A stretch of 62,780 nucleotides of DNA. It comes from Lachnospiraceae bacterium (GTDB lineage Bacteria; Bacillota; Clostridia; Lachnospirales; Lachnospiraceae). Positions 17,493 to 25,575 of the stretch are shown here, piece by piece; positions within the stretch are counted from its first letter, which is position 1; each line of letters starts with the position of its first letter. The DNA lies in NCBI GenBank assembly GCA_021202075.1, contig JAJQDT010000155.1:43949-106728 (forward strand). Reading direction: 5' to 3'. Below the pieces are notes generated by a model that saw only the letters and a program-made list of their open reading frames with translations, was not told the origin of the DNA and searched no databases. Both the position numbers and the translations under genes were made by a program.

Positions 17493-17535
17493 TAAAACAA
17501 AAAAGGCGTCTGATGACTTTTCATCACCAAACACC
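17493..17535 (-). terminator. Intrinsic terminator in the liv leader
   Basis: On the minus strand GGTGTTTGGTGA pairs with TCATCAGACGCC (12 pairs, a few G-U) around a 7-base loop, followed by TTTTTTGTTTT. It lies roughly 20 bases after the predicted start site and about 90 bases before livJ, so it would act as an attenuator. I found no T-box sequence or other named ligand sensor. Confidence 0.7.
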
Positions 17536-17559
17536 TTCGTTCGCTCGACTACGTGGGTG

Positions 17560-17588
17560 ACTATACGCCAATCTTTTTCATCTGTCAA
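17560..17588 (-). promoter_or_regulatory. Sigma-A promoter for the liv operon
   Basis: TTGACA (17583-17588) and TATAGT (17560-17565) on the minus strand are separated by exactly 17 bases. The start site would be near 17553, directly ahead of the leader terminator. Confidence 0.75.
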
Positions 17589-17731
17589 CTCCGCTGCTCC
17601 CGCAGGAATCCGAAAGGAACGTTCCGTTTTTTGGGTTTTGCCAAAAAATTTTTTGTGTTTTTTCATTTTCTCCTTATTATTTTTTGCCATTTCACAAAAT
17701 TTCAAAATTTATTCTCAATTTCAAAAGATGA

Positions 17732-17760
17732 TTGACATTTTCAATTCCTCTGCCTAAAAT
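17732..17760 (+). promoter_or_regulatory. Sigma-A promoter for the D-amino acid/5-oxoproline operon
   Basis: TTGACA (17732-17737), a 17-base spacer, then TAAAAT (17755-17760) on the plus strand. Transcription from near 17767 gives a leader of about 180 bases before the aminotransferase gene. The back-to-back liv promoter is about 145 bases away. Confidence 0.72.
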
Positions 17761-17770
17761 CGGGGGTAGA

Positions 17771-17815
17771 AAAAGCGGCAGGGACGTCGAATGACACCTG
17801 GCGCTTTTTTGTTTT
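17771..17815 (+). terminator. Hairpin terminator at the start of the aminotransferase leader
   Basis: AAAAGCG.CAGG pairs with CCTG.CGCTTTT, with TTTTTTGTTTT after it on the plus strand and TTTTTCT after it on the minus strand, so it may stop transcripts in both directions. It begins within a few bases of the predicted plus-strand start. A second hairpin, TTTATAGGA with TCCTATAAA at 17813-17838, and a third around 17897-17922 follow before the ribosome site. Confidence 0.6.
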
Positions 17816-17947
17816 ATAGGAGGCTTCGTTCCTATAAAGCAAAATCTATATACGGCTTGTAAGGAATTCAATGGCTTACGCGGCCGATCAGTCCGACAGG
17901 AGGCAAACGAACTGCCGCCTGCTCAATCAGGGAGGAGGCTTTCTTTT

Positions 17948-18790
17948 ATGAAAACACTTGGATACTACAATGGCAAATATGGCGAGCTGGAGGAGATGTC
18001 GATTCCGATGAATGACCGGGTCTGCTGGTTCGGCGACGGGGTCTATGACGCGGGGCCATGCCGAAATTACCATATATTTGCGCTGGATGAGCACATCGAC
18101 CGCTTTTTTAACAGCGCCGGACTTTTAAAAATCCAGATGCCGGTCACAAAAGAAGAGCTCAAAGCTCTCCTTGAGGATATGGTGCTGAAAATGGATTCCG
18201 GAAACCTCTTTGTATATTTTCAGGTAACGCGCGGAACCGGTCAGCGGAATCATGTGTTCACTGAGGGACCGGGAAATCTCTGGGTCTCTCTCACCCACGA
18301 GGAGATCCCGGACGGAAAAACACCGATCAGACTGATCACAACAGAGGATACCCGTTTCTTCCACTGTAATATCAAAACGCTGAATCTGATCCCGTCCGTC
18401 ATGGCCTCCCAGCGGGCGAAGGAGGCCGGATGTCAGGAGTCCGTCTTCTATCGCCCGGGCGGACGCGTGACGGAATGCGCACACAGCAACGTTCATATTA
18501 TCCAGGACGGCATGCTCCGCACCGCTCCGACCGACAACCTGATTCTGCCGGGTATTGCCCGCGCCCACCTGATCCGCATGTGCAAAAAGCTCTGCATCCC
18601 GGTGAATGAAACTGCGTTCACACTCGACGACCTGTATCAGGCAGAGGAGGTCATCGTGACCAGCTCGAGCAATCTCTGCCTCTGGGCAAATGAGATTGAC
18701 GGGAAACCGGTCGGCGGCCGGCAGCCGGAGCTCCTCGAGAAAATCCGCGCAGCCCTGATGCAGGAGTTTGAGGAAGCGACGCAGGCATAA
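17948..18790 (+). CDS. dat: D-amino-acid aminotransferase (fold-type IV)
   Basis: 280-residue cytoplasmic PLP enzyme related to bacterial D-alanine aminotransferase. It would transfer an amino group from D-amino acids such as D-alanine to 2-oxoglutarate, giving D-glutamate. The PLP lysine is Lys143 in NIKTLNL. Arg100 and His102 in RGTGQRNHVF match the Arg-x-His carboxylate trap of D-amino-acid aminotransferase rather than branched-chain aminotransferase. DRVCWFGDGVYD and EHIDRFF also match. The ATG at 17948 follows GGGAGGAGG. It heads an operon with 5-oxoprolinase and D-glutamate-cyclase genes, which supports a D-glutamate role. A broad-specificity class IV aminotransferase is the alternative. 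Confidence 0.85.
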   Translation: MKTLGYYNGKYGELEEMSIPMNDRVCWFGDGVYDAGPCRNYHIFALDEHIDRFFNSAGLLKIQMPVTKEELKALLEDMVLKMDSGNLFVYFQVTRGTGQRNHVFTEGPGNLWVSLTHEEIPDGKTPIRLITTEDTRFFHCNIKTLNLIPSVMASQRAKEAGCQESVFYRPGGRVTECAHSNVHIIQDGMLRTAPTDNLILPGIARAHLIRMCKKLCIPVNETAFTLDDLYQAEEVIVTSSSNLCLWANEIDGKPVGGRQPELLEKIRAALMQEFEEATQA

Positions 18791-18960
18791 AAAGATATCA
18801 TGACGCTGCATATCAGTGACAAAGATTTTTTATCTCAGTTTTCACTGAAAATCGAGGACAAAGCAAAGACTGGAACGGCGGCGGAAACTAAAGTCCGGAA
18901 AATTGAAGTGTCAGAAAAAAAGCAAAGAACATAAGGTTAAAAATAAAAAAAGGAGTTCGT

Positions 18961-19695
18961 ATGGAGCGAAATTCAGGCAACATCCGCATCCTCCCGGCGG
19001 GCGATCAGGCTCTGGTCGCGGAGTTTGGGGACAAAATTGATCCGTCAATCAATGACCGTGTCCAGTCATTGGCTTCTAATATCCTGGAATCAAAGGTGCG
19101 CGGCGTCACCGAACTGGTTCCAACCTTTCGGTCTCTGCTGGTTTGCTATCAGCCCTCTGTCATCGGATATGAAGCTCTGAGGGAGACGGTTCTGCTGCTG
19201 GCCGGTCACCCGGATACAGCCATTTCCGCGCAAAGGCGCATGCTGAAAATCCCATGCTGCTATGGATCACACTTTGGCCCGGATCTGGCCGATCTGGAGC
19301 GGTATACAGGAATCGACCGGGATGAAATCATCCGCATCCACAGCGGCGCGGACTATCGGGTCTATATGCTTGGCTTTCTGCCCGGGTTCGCCTATCTGGG
19401 CGGGCTGGATGAGCGGATTGCCATGCCCCGGCTTGCCACGCCGCGCGTCAAAATTCCAAAGGGCGCAGTCGGCATCGGCGGAAATCAGACCGGCGTCTAC
19501 CCGCTCGAGTCGCCCGGCGGCTGGCGGCTGATCGGAAACACGCCGCTGGACTTTTACGATCCGAACCGCAAAGAGCCCGTCCTGTGCCGCGCGGGGGACA
19601 TCATCCGATTTTTCCCGATCACCTCCGCAGACTACTACGACATCCGACGAATGGTCGCGCAGGGCAGCTACCATCCTGAGGTTGAGATCTTCTGA
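18961..19695 (+). CDS. pxpB: 5-oxoprolinase subunit PxpB (KipI-like)
   Basis: 244-residue protein of the KipI/allophanate-hydrolase-subunit-1 family. With PxpA and PxpC it forms the ATP-dependent prokaryotic 5-oxoprolinase that opens 5-oxoproline to glutamate. Recognisable parts are ILPAGDQALVAEFGDKIDP, the central YRVYMLGFLPGFAYLGGLD, and the C-terminal GVYPLESPGGWRLIGNTPL. The ATG at 18961 follows AAGGAG. About 170 bases separate it from dat; that gap holds a CAGTGA...TCACTG hairpin at about 18815-18846 and no gene. The older Bacillus name KipI reflects kinase inhibition seen in vitro. Confidence 0.93.
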   Translation: MERNSGNIRILPAGDQALVAEFGDKIDPSINDRVQSLASNILESKVRGVTELVPTFRSLLVCYQPSVIGYEALRETVLLLAGHPDTAISAQRRMLKIPCCYGSHFGPDLADLERYTGIDRDEIIRIHSGADYRVYMLGFLPGFAYLGGLDERIAMPRLATPRVKIPKGAVGIGGNQTGVYPLESPGGWRLIGNTPLDFYDPNRKEPVLCRAGDIIRFFPITSADYYDIRRMVAQGSYHPEVEIF

Positions 19696-19864
19696 AAACC
19701 CACCGACGGAAGCACTGATGAAATCCTCTGCCGGATAATCCGATGAAGCTATCCGCGATGCACTGATGAAAACCTCTGTGGAAGCACGGAGGATACATTC
19801 TGCAAAGGCATCGGTAAACAGGTGAATACATCTGTGCAAGTATCAATAGAAAGGTGTAGAGATT

Positions 19865-20761
19865 ATGGCAATTTATGTGATAAATCCCGGCGCACTGACC
19901 ACCGTGCAGGATCTCGGGCGCACAGGATACCAGGCGCTCGGAATGCCCTGCTCGGGCGTCATGGACCGAACTGCCTGGGAAAACGCCAATGATCTGGTCG
20001 GAAATCAGAACGGTGAAGCCGCGCTTGAGCTGACCCTGTTTGGCGGCATTTATCAGATGAAGGCGGATGCCATTCTTGCCATTACCGGCGCGGATATGGC
20101 TCCTGCGCTGGATGGAGCTCGGTGTCCGATGAATCGTCCGTTTTTGGCTAAAAAAGGGCAGACACTTATGCTCGGATGTGCCTCATCCGGATGCAGAGCC
20201 TATCTGGCGGCGGCGGGCGGAATCGATGTGCCAGAGGTCCTTGGCAGCCGCTCAACGAATCTCAAATGCTCCATCGGCGGCTATAAGGGGCGCGCGCTTT
20301 CGGCTGGCGACCTGCTCCCCATCGGCCATTCGCCGGTCAGCTTCGCAGATATTTCCGACCGAGCCGCCGCAGCTTTGCCCTATCCGGATGACATCACGGT
20401 GCGTGTCATTGGCGGTCCTCAGGAGGACGCCTTCACAGAACAGGGACTGGAAACCTTTTATTCCAGATGTTTTACCGTATCACAGGAAAGCGACCGCATG
20501 GGCTGCCGCCTTACCGGTACTCCCATTGAGAGCCAAAGCGGAACCGATATCGTATCGGACGCCATTGTCTTCGGCTCCATACAGATCACTCCGGCCGGTC
20601 AACCGATCATCCTTCTTGCGGACCGGCAGACCACCGGCGGCTACGCGAAAATCGCAACCGTCTGCACCGCAGATCTCTGGAAGTTGGCTCAGGCACGGCC
20701 AGGCAACACGATTCATTTTCAGAAAATATCGGTGGAAGAAGCACAGCGGCTGCCTGGCTAA
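19865..20761 (+). CDS. pxpC: 5-oxoprolinase subunit PxpC (KipA-like)
   Basis: 298-residue protein of the KipA/allophanate-hydrolase-subunit-2 family, the partner of PxpB. Family features include INPGALTTVQDLGRTGYQ, GVMDRTAWENANDLVGN, and the C-terminal SDAIVFGSIQITPAGQPI followed by ILLADRQTTGGYAKIATV. The ATG at 19865 is a few bases from AAGG. The preceding 169-base gap carries degenerate repeats (GCACTGATGAAA.CCTCTG twice) and no gene. Confidence 0.93.
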   Translation: MAIYVINPGALTTVQDLGRTGYQALGMPCSGVMDRTAWENANDLVGNQNGEAALELTLFGGIYQMKADAILAITGADMAPALDGARCPMNRPFLAKKGQTLMLGCASSGCRAYLAAAGGIDVPEVLGSRSTNLKCSIGGYKGRALSAGDLLPIGHSPVSFADISDRAAAALPYPDDITVRVIGGPQEDAFTEQGLETFYSRCFTVSQESDRMGCRLTGTPIESQSGTDIVSDAIVFGSIQITPAGQPIILLADRQTTGGYAKIATVCTADLWKLAQARPGNTIHFQKISVEEAQRLPG

Positions 20762-20792
20762 ATCAATCTATGAAAGAGAAAGAAGGAGTTTC

Positions 20793-21587
20793 ATGAATCA
20801 CGAGAATTATACAAACTTGTCTCCCGGCGCGGTCCGATCACGCATCCGCGACGGTCTTATCACGGGACAGACCTCCGGTATGTGCGCAGGCTTCGCGCAG
20901 GCGAACCTTGTCGTGCTGCCCGTGCAGCTGGCTTATGATTTTTTGCTCTTTGCGCAGAGAAACCCGCGTTCATGCCCGCTTCTTGAGGTCACCGATACCG
21001 GAAGCCGCTATCTGCATGAGATTGCGGAAGGCGCTGACATTGCGCGGGAGATTCCCCGCTACCGGATCTATCGAAACGGAGCTCTGGCGGAAGAACGCAC
21101 GGACGTATCGGATCTCTGGCAGGACGATTTCGTCAGTTTTCTGATTGGATGCAGTTTCTCGTTCGAGACAGAACTGCTTGATGCAAATGTGCCGGTCCGC
21201 CATATTGAAGAAAACCGCAATGTGCCCATGTACCGCACAAACATTCCCTGTACACCGGCCGGCGTTTTCCACGGAAACATGGTCGTCAGCATGCGGCCAA
21301 TTCCTTTTTCACTGGTTCCGCGCGCCGTCCAGGTGACCGGCGCAATGCCGCGCGTGCACGGTGCACCCGTTCACATCGGCAGTCCGGAAGCCATCGGAAT
21401 CACTCACCTGGAGAATCCGGATTTCGGAGAGATGGTCACCATCCGTGAAGGCGAGGCGCCCGTCTTCTGGCCTTGCGGCGTAACACCGCAGAACGTCGTG
21501 ATGGAATCAAAGCCGCCGCTCGCGATCACGCACGCACCCGGGCATATGTTTATCACAGATATCCGGAATACTGAGCTGAAATACTGA
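20793..21587 (+). CDS. DUF1445 / YcsI family protein, probable D-glutamate cyclase half
   Basis: 264-residue protein of the putative hydro-lyase family DUF1445 (YcsI). The animal mitochondrial D-glutamate cyclase joins a domain of this family to a DUF4392 domain. Here the two are separate genes in one operon, with the DUF4392 partner two genes downstream. Recognisable segments are GLITGQTSGMCAGFAQANLV, VPMYRTNIPC, the MVVSMRP stretch, and PVFWPCGVTPQNVV near the end. The ATG at 20793 follows AAGGAG. Which half carries the chemistry is not settled here; the D-glutamate to 5-oxo-D-proline role is inferred from context. Confidence 0.85.
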   Translation: MNHENYTNLSPGAVRSRIRDGLITGQTSGMCAGFAQANLVVLPVQLAYDFLLFAQRNPRSCPLLEVTDTGSRYLHEIAEGADIAREIPRYRIYRNGALAEERTDVSDLWQDDFVSFLIGCSFSFETELLDANVPVRHIEENRNVPMYRTNIPCTPAGVFHGNMVVSMRPIPFSLVPRAVQVTGAMPRVHGAPVHIGSPEAIGITHLENPDFGEMVTIREGEAPVFWPCGVTPQNVVMESKPPLAITHAPGHMFITDIRNTELKY

Positions 21588-21612
21588 GTTCAAAAAAGAA
21601 AGGAGCCATCCC

Positions 21613-22398
21613 GTGAGATCAGAAAAAGCACCGTCCATCGACTTAAACTGTGATCTTGGAGAAAGTTTTGGCAATTATAAATGCGGCATGGATGAGGAAA
21701 TCCTGCCAAGCATCACCTCGGCAAATGTCGCGTGCGGATTTCATGCCTCCGACCCTCTCGTCATGCAGAAAACCGTGCGCATCGCCAGTGAAAACCACGT
21801 ACATATCGGAGCGCACCCGGGATTTCAGGATCTGGTCGGCTTCGGCCGCCGCAATATGAGCCTGCCTGCGGAGGAAATTACCGCCATCGTCGAATATCAG
21901 ATTGGCGCTTTAAACGCATTCTGTACCGAGAAAGGCGTGAAGCTGCAGCATGTCAAGCCACATGGAGCCCTTTATAACATGGCAGTAAAGGATTCTGTCA
22001 TTGCTGAAGCCATCTGTGAGGGAGTCGCCGCCATTGACAGGCATCTGATCCTGCTGGGACCCGCGCACAGCCAGCTTCTTCTGGCAGCAGAAAAATACGG
22101 ACTGCGCACTGCAAAAGAGTTTTTTGCCGATCGCGCTTACGAGGAGGACGGGACGCTGGTGCCCCGCAGCAAACCCGGTGCGGTGATTCTGGATCAGGAG
22201 GAAGCCATCGCACGGGTCATAAAAATGATAAAAAACGGCAGTGTGACCGCCGTCACCGGAAAGGAAATACCCGCCGAAGCGGATTCGATCTGTATCCATG
22301 GCGACAGCCCGGCGGCTCTTGCGTTCGCCAGAAGCATCCATGAGGCTCTCCTGGCGGAAGGCATCCGGATCACATCGATGGATGAGATCGTCCCATAA
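21613..22398 (+). CDS. pxpA: 5-oxoprolinase subunit PxpA (LamB/YcsF family)
   Basis: 261-residue cytoplasmic protein of the LamB/YcsF family, the third 5-oxoprolinase subunit. It starts at GTG 21613 after AAAGGAG. Signature motifs are IDLNCDLGESFGNYKCGMDE, SANVACGFHASDP, IGAHPGFQDLVGFGRR, HVKPHGALYN, EFFADRAYEEDGTLVPR and ICIHGDSP. The operon order pxpB-pxpC-DUF1445-pxpA puts a cyclase gene between oxoprolinase subunits, a strong hint that their reactions are linked. Confidence 0.95.
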   Translation: MRSEKAPSIDLNCDLGESFGNYKCGMDEEILPSITSANVACGFHASDPLVMQKTVRIASENHVHIGAHPGFQDLVGFGRRNMSLPAEEITAIVEYQIGALNAFCTEKGVKLQHVKPHGALYNMAVKDSVIAEAICEGVAAIDRHLILLGPAHSQLLLAAEKYGLRTAKEFFADRAYEEDGTLVPRSKPGAVILDQEEAIARVIKMIKNGSVTAVTGKEIPAEADSICIHGDSPAALAFARSIHEALLAEGIRITSMDEIVP

Positions 22399-22429
22399 AT
22401 GGGTATCTGATGACGCACACGGAGAATTG

Positions 22430-22465
22430 CCGGCAACACACCTGGCAACACACTTGGCAACACAC
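22430..22465 (+). repeat. Three 12-bp tandem repeats
   Basis: (C/T)(C/T)GGCAACACAC is repeated three times in the pxpA-DUF4392 spacer. The array is flanked by GAATTG and CAATTC. Probably slippage; no function is evident. Confidence 0.8.
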
Positions 22466-22498
22466 AATTCACATTTCACACGAATGGGAGTCACGATC

Positions 22499-23392
22499 AT
22501 GATTCATTTAACGCAAACTCCTGCCAGTCAACAGGATTATCCCATAAATTCCATCGAAGACATTGCCCTGCTCCACTCCAGCAGGGGCATGGCGGAGTTA
22601 AAAGAAAGTCTGGGTTCCGATTACTGTCTGCGGGCTGCCGGGCGCCTGCTTGCACTGAAACGCGGAACTGTCCTTCTTACCACCGGCTTTTTCGTAGCCG
22701 GACACGCGGAAACGGACGGGCCTCCCGGCACCCTGAGCGTAGCACTTGCGCTTGTGCAGCTTGGCTTTCATCCAGTGATTGTCACCGACCACATCTGCGA
22801 GGGCCTTTTTGAGCCGGAGGGAATCACGGTTCTTTACGCAGAGATCAATGCGGACACGGCATGGTACCGGCAGCTTCTGGAGCAGCTGCGTCCGGTTTGT
22901 CTGATTTCCATTGAGCGCTGCGGCAAAAATATCAACAACGATTATGCCAACATGAGGGGGATCAGCATATCCGCCCAGACCGCGCACATTGATACTCTCT
23001 TTGAGCTGGCCTCACAGAAACATATTCTGACGATTGGCATCGGAGATGGCGGAAACGAAATTGGGATGGGAAACGTCAAAGATGCCATCGCCCAAAAGCT
23101 CTCCCTCACCCCCTGTGCGGTCACCGTTGACGAGCTGATTATCGCCACTACCTCAAACTGGGGTGCTTACGCGCTCGTGGCCTGTCTGGATCAGCTTCAA
23201 GAACAAAGAGTTCTTCCTTCCTATGAAGAAATAGCCGCTTACATCCGGCGCATTGTATCTCTCGGCTGCGTAGACGGCGTCACAAAAAAACCGGTCCCGA
23301 GTGTGGACGGCTTCCCGCAAGAGGTAGAAAAAGAGATTCTCTCGCTGCTGCGCGAGGCGGCCGGCCATCTCAGGTCACAACATTGCAAATAG
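22499..23392 (+). CDS. DUF4392 protein, probable D-glutamate cyclase half
   Basis: 297-residue protein matching the C-terminal DUF4392 domain of animal D-glutamate cyclase. Segments supporting this are TVLLTTGFFVAGHAETDGPP, ISIERCGKN and HILTIGIGDGGNEIGMGNV. The ATG at 22499 is eight bases from GGGAG; an in-frame ATG at 22484 lacks a ribosome site. It is the last gene of the aminotransferase-oxoprolinase operon. Inferred reaction, with the DUF1445 protein: D-glutamate to 5-oxo-D-proline plus water. Confidence 0.88.
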   Translation: MIHLTQTPASQQDYPINSIEDIALLHSSRGMAELKESLGSDYCLRAAGRLLALKRGTVLLTTGFFVAGHAETDGPPGTLSVALALVQLGFHPVIVTDHICEGLFEPEGITVLYAEINADTAWYRQLLEQLRPVCLISIERCGKNINNDYANMRGISISAQTAHIDTLFELASQKHILTIGIGDGGNEIGMGNVKDAIAQKLSLTPCAVTVDELIIATTSNWGAYALVACLDQLQEQRVLPSYEEIAAYIRRIVSLGCVDGVTKKPVPSVDGFPQEVEKEILSLLREAAGHLRSQHCK

Positions 23393-23457
23393 ATAGAGTC
23401 AGGAAAAAACTGAGAGTTATGAATGCGAGAATTGTATGAAAATCCGTGAAAATTTTA

Positions 23458-23486
23458 TTGACAGAAGGTCGATTCTGTGCTATAAA
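23458..23486 (+). promoter_or_regulatory. Promoter of tRNA-Trp
   Basis: TTGACA (23458-23463), 17 bases, then TATAAA (23481-23486). The predicted start is about 13 bases before the mature tRNA. Confidence 0.8.
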
Positions 23487-23505
23487 TATCAGGTGAGTTA
23501 CAGAT

Positions 23506-23576
23506 AGGGGTTTGGTCAAGTGGTATGACAGGAGTCTCCAAAACTCTTAGTGGGAGTTCGATTCTCTCAACCCCTG
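23506..23576 (+). tRNA. tRNA-Trp (anticodon CCA)
   Basis: A full cloverleaf can be drawn: acceptor AGGGGTT with AACCCCT, D stem GTC/GAC, anticodon stem GGAGT/ACTCT around loop CTCCAAA, and T arm GGGAG-TTCGATT-CTCTC. Anticodon CCA reads UGG. The discriminator base is G, as expected for bacterial tRNA-Trp. CCA is not encoded after it. Confidence 0.95.
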
Positions 23577-23602
23577 TTCAGAAAAGCCGCTAAGGCTCAC
23601 GA

Positions 23603-23632
23603 GGGCGATCACGATAATGTGGTCGCCCTTTT
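23603..23632 (+). terminator. Terminator after tRNA-Trp
   Basis: GGGCGATCAC and GTGGTCGCCC form a 10-base-pair stem with loop GATAAT, followed by TTTT. Confidence 0.85.
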
Positions 23633-23690
23633 ACATATAGATTTTTATGCCTGGGAACTGCCGCGAGGGTCAAATATCCGTGCAAGCTAT

Positions 23691-23729
23691 GTCATAAGGT
23701 GCCGGCTGTGCCGACGGATTCCTTATGAC
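23691..23729. repeat. CATAAGG/CCTTATG palindromic element, copy 1
   Basis: GTCATAAGG and CCTTATGAC make a perfect 9-base-pair outer stem around an inner GGC-TGT-GCC hairpin. GGCTCGTT follows about 22 bases later. The same architecture is at 39179-39217. The rest of the spacer 23633-23846 shows no gene. Confidence 0.6.
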
Positions 23730-23846
23730 TCCGGCTACCTGGCTCGTTGCTTCGCGGGAATAATATGCCCAGATTGTGCCGGATAATGCGTGAAGCACAG
23801 ATCCTCCCTGAACTTTTTCATAAAGCGCTTCATCTGGCAGTGGCAG

Positions 23847-25514
23847 TCACTCGACCGTCACACTGCAAAGTTTTTTGTAAAAGGCAATGCCAAAATGCCT
23901 GAGCGTCTTCGGCTTTCTCATGCTGAAGATCTGATCATATTGCATCCGGTTGATCTGATCAAGTGCCTCCTGCGCATCCGCTAAAAGCTCTGTTTCCTTA
24001 TTCGAATACTTCATTTCAATGATAAGGGCTTCTTTCGTGCGCAGCCCAAACGCGGCGATATCCGATCTTCCTTTGCCACTTTCTCTGTTTGACTGAAATT
24101 CCCATTCTTTTCTGGGCAGCAGCAGGCCAAGCACAAGACCATGATAAAACTTTTCCTTATCATCCAGAGTACCGCCATCCATGTAGCTGACTGCCGCACC
24201 CAGATAATAGTTCAGACAATCCTCCAGGCTCTGGGCATCCCCTGAATCCAGCGCCGCGTAAAAAATATTCAACCCGTCGGTGTCCTCGCGAACCTTCTCC
24301 TGAAACCAGTCACTGATCTGCGTTTTAAAAATATCCGCAACCTCATTGTTTGGGATGCACAGTTCATAGCTGCCATCCTCCAGACGCCCCCGCCAGGTCA
24401 GATAGCCGGTTGTAAACAAAACGCTCCAGATATTTTCCAGATTGTTTGTCATATCGCGATAAGTCAGCTCCTGCACAATGTTCTTATTCACCTTCCTGCC
24501 TTCCATCAGGCTCCCGATCTGGTCACGTGTGATACTGTCCGCCATCTCCGCAAATGTACGTATGATCCCGTTTTCACTCACATTCGCCCAGTAGTTTCTG
24601 GGGGTTTTATCCGAGTTTGTCAAGAGCTGTTCGCAATAATTAATCACATCCCAGGGGCAGTAGATGTTCCCCTGACCGACCCGGTATCCATCATACCAGT
24701 TATTTACCGTTTCATAAAACTCACTCAGCCCATTATCGTCCAAAAGCTTCCGAACCTCATCATCGGTAAACCCGAACCATTCGTCGCAATTATCATCCAG
24801 CAGCGTGTACAGCTTTGGATTGTTCAGATCAGAAAAAATGCTTTCTTTTGAAACCCGCATAATTCCCGTCAGCACACTGAAAAACAGGTACTCATTGGAT
24901 TTCAGCGCATACCCGAAGAGCTGACGGATCAGGTCGACCATCGGGTCGTAATAGCCTTTTTCATACGCCCGCTGCAGCGGGGCATCGTACTCATCAATCA
25001 GGATGATTACTTTTTTGCCGTAATATTTATAGAGCATACGCGACAGCTGCTTCAGACTCGCCTCCAGATTCCCCTCTCCAACACAAAGCTTTTGAAAAAT
25101 ATTTTTATCCCGGGGACTCAGCTTTTCGCTCTCCCCAAGAAACCTGAAGCCATCTGCAATCTCTGCGATCTGCTCCCACAGCTGCTCTTTTGCGGCAGTC
25201 ATTGTGGTACCGGTAACCTGCTTCAGCGTAATGGAAATCACAGGGAACTGCCCCAGGTATTCCTCACACAGCTCCGTCTCCTTTGAAATCGACAGTCCCT
25301 CAAATATGCTCTTATCCGTACCGATCGCAAAGAAGGATTTCAACATACTCATATTCAAACTCTTGCCAAAACGGCGCGGACGCGTGAAAAGATTCACTTC
25401 ACCCCACTTTTCCAGAAGTTCCTTAATCATCCCTGTTTTATCTACATAATAAAAATCCTGAAGTCTTATTTTTTCAAACTGATCAACGCCAACCGGCATT
25501 CTCTTTCTCTCCAC
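23847..25514 (-). CDS. AAA-ATPase-like / PD-(D/E)XK nuclease-like protein
   Basis: 555-residue protein of the common clostridial family that joins an AAA-ATPase-like domain to a C-terminal PD-(D/E)XK nuclease-like domain. The N-terminus PVGVDQFEKIRLQDFYYVDK and Walker A RPRRFGKS (about residues 45-52) are typical, with Walker B VIILIDEYDAPL. The C-terminal end has GRSDIAAFGLR followed by ALIIEMKY, matching the D...ExK nuclease core. I chose GTG 25512-25514 because AGGAGG lies six bases upstream; an ATG at 25499 is the alternative. The biological role of this family is unknown. It is often present in many copies per genome. Confidence 0.85.
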   Translation of the reverse strand: MERKRMPVGVDQFEKIRLQDFYYVDKTGMIKELLEKWGEVNLFTRPRRFGKSLNMSMLKSFFAIGTDKSIFEGLSISKETELCEEYLGQFPVISITLKQVTGTTMTAAKEQLWEQIAEIADGFRFLGESEKLSPRDKNIFQKLCVGEGNLEASLKQLSRMLYKYYGKKVIILIDEYDAPLQRAYEKGYYDPMVDLIRQLFGYALKSNEYLFFSVLTGIMRVSKESIFSDLNNPKLYTLLDDNCDEWFGFTDDEVRKLLDDNGLSEFYETVNNWYDGYRVGQGNIYCPWDVINYCEQLLTNSDKTPRNYWANVSENGIIRTFAEMADSITRDQIGSLMEGRKVNKNIVQELTYRDMTNNLENIWSVLFTTGYLTWRGRLEDGSYELCIPNNEVADIFKTQISDWFQEKVREDTDGLNIFYAALDSGDAQSLEDCLNYYLGAAVSYMDGGTLDDKEKFYHGLVLGLLLPRKEWEFQSNRESGKGRSDIAAFGLRTKEALIIEMKYSNKETELLADAQEALDQINRMQYDQIFSMRKPKTLRHFGIAFYKKLCSVTVE

Positions 25515-25575
25515 ACGAAACACCTCCTGCTCAGTTTCTGCTGTTTTGCAAAATGATCCATAGCGATTCATAAAT

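Noticed and set aside
17401..17760. A T-box or other named riboswitch before livJ
   Set aside because: The conserved T-box sequence is absent and I could not fit SAM, lysine, glycine or purine riboswitch cores; only hairpins and a terminator are supported.
18801..18934. A small gene between dat and pxpB
   Set aside because: The frame from the ATG at 18801 stops after 15 codons. Only a hairpin is visible.
23847..25514. A defence-system assignment for the AAA-ATPase/nuclease-like gene
   Set aside because: It is a single gene without a methyltransferase, sensor or other defence partners. The family function is unknown.
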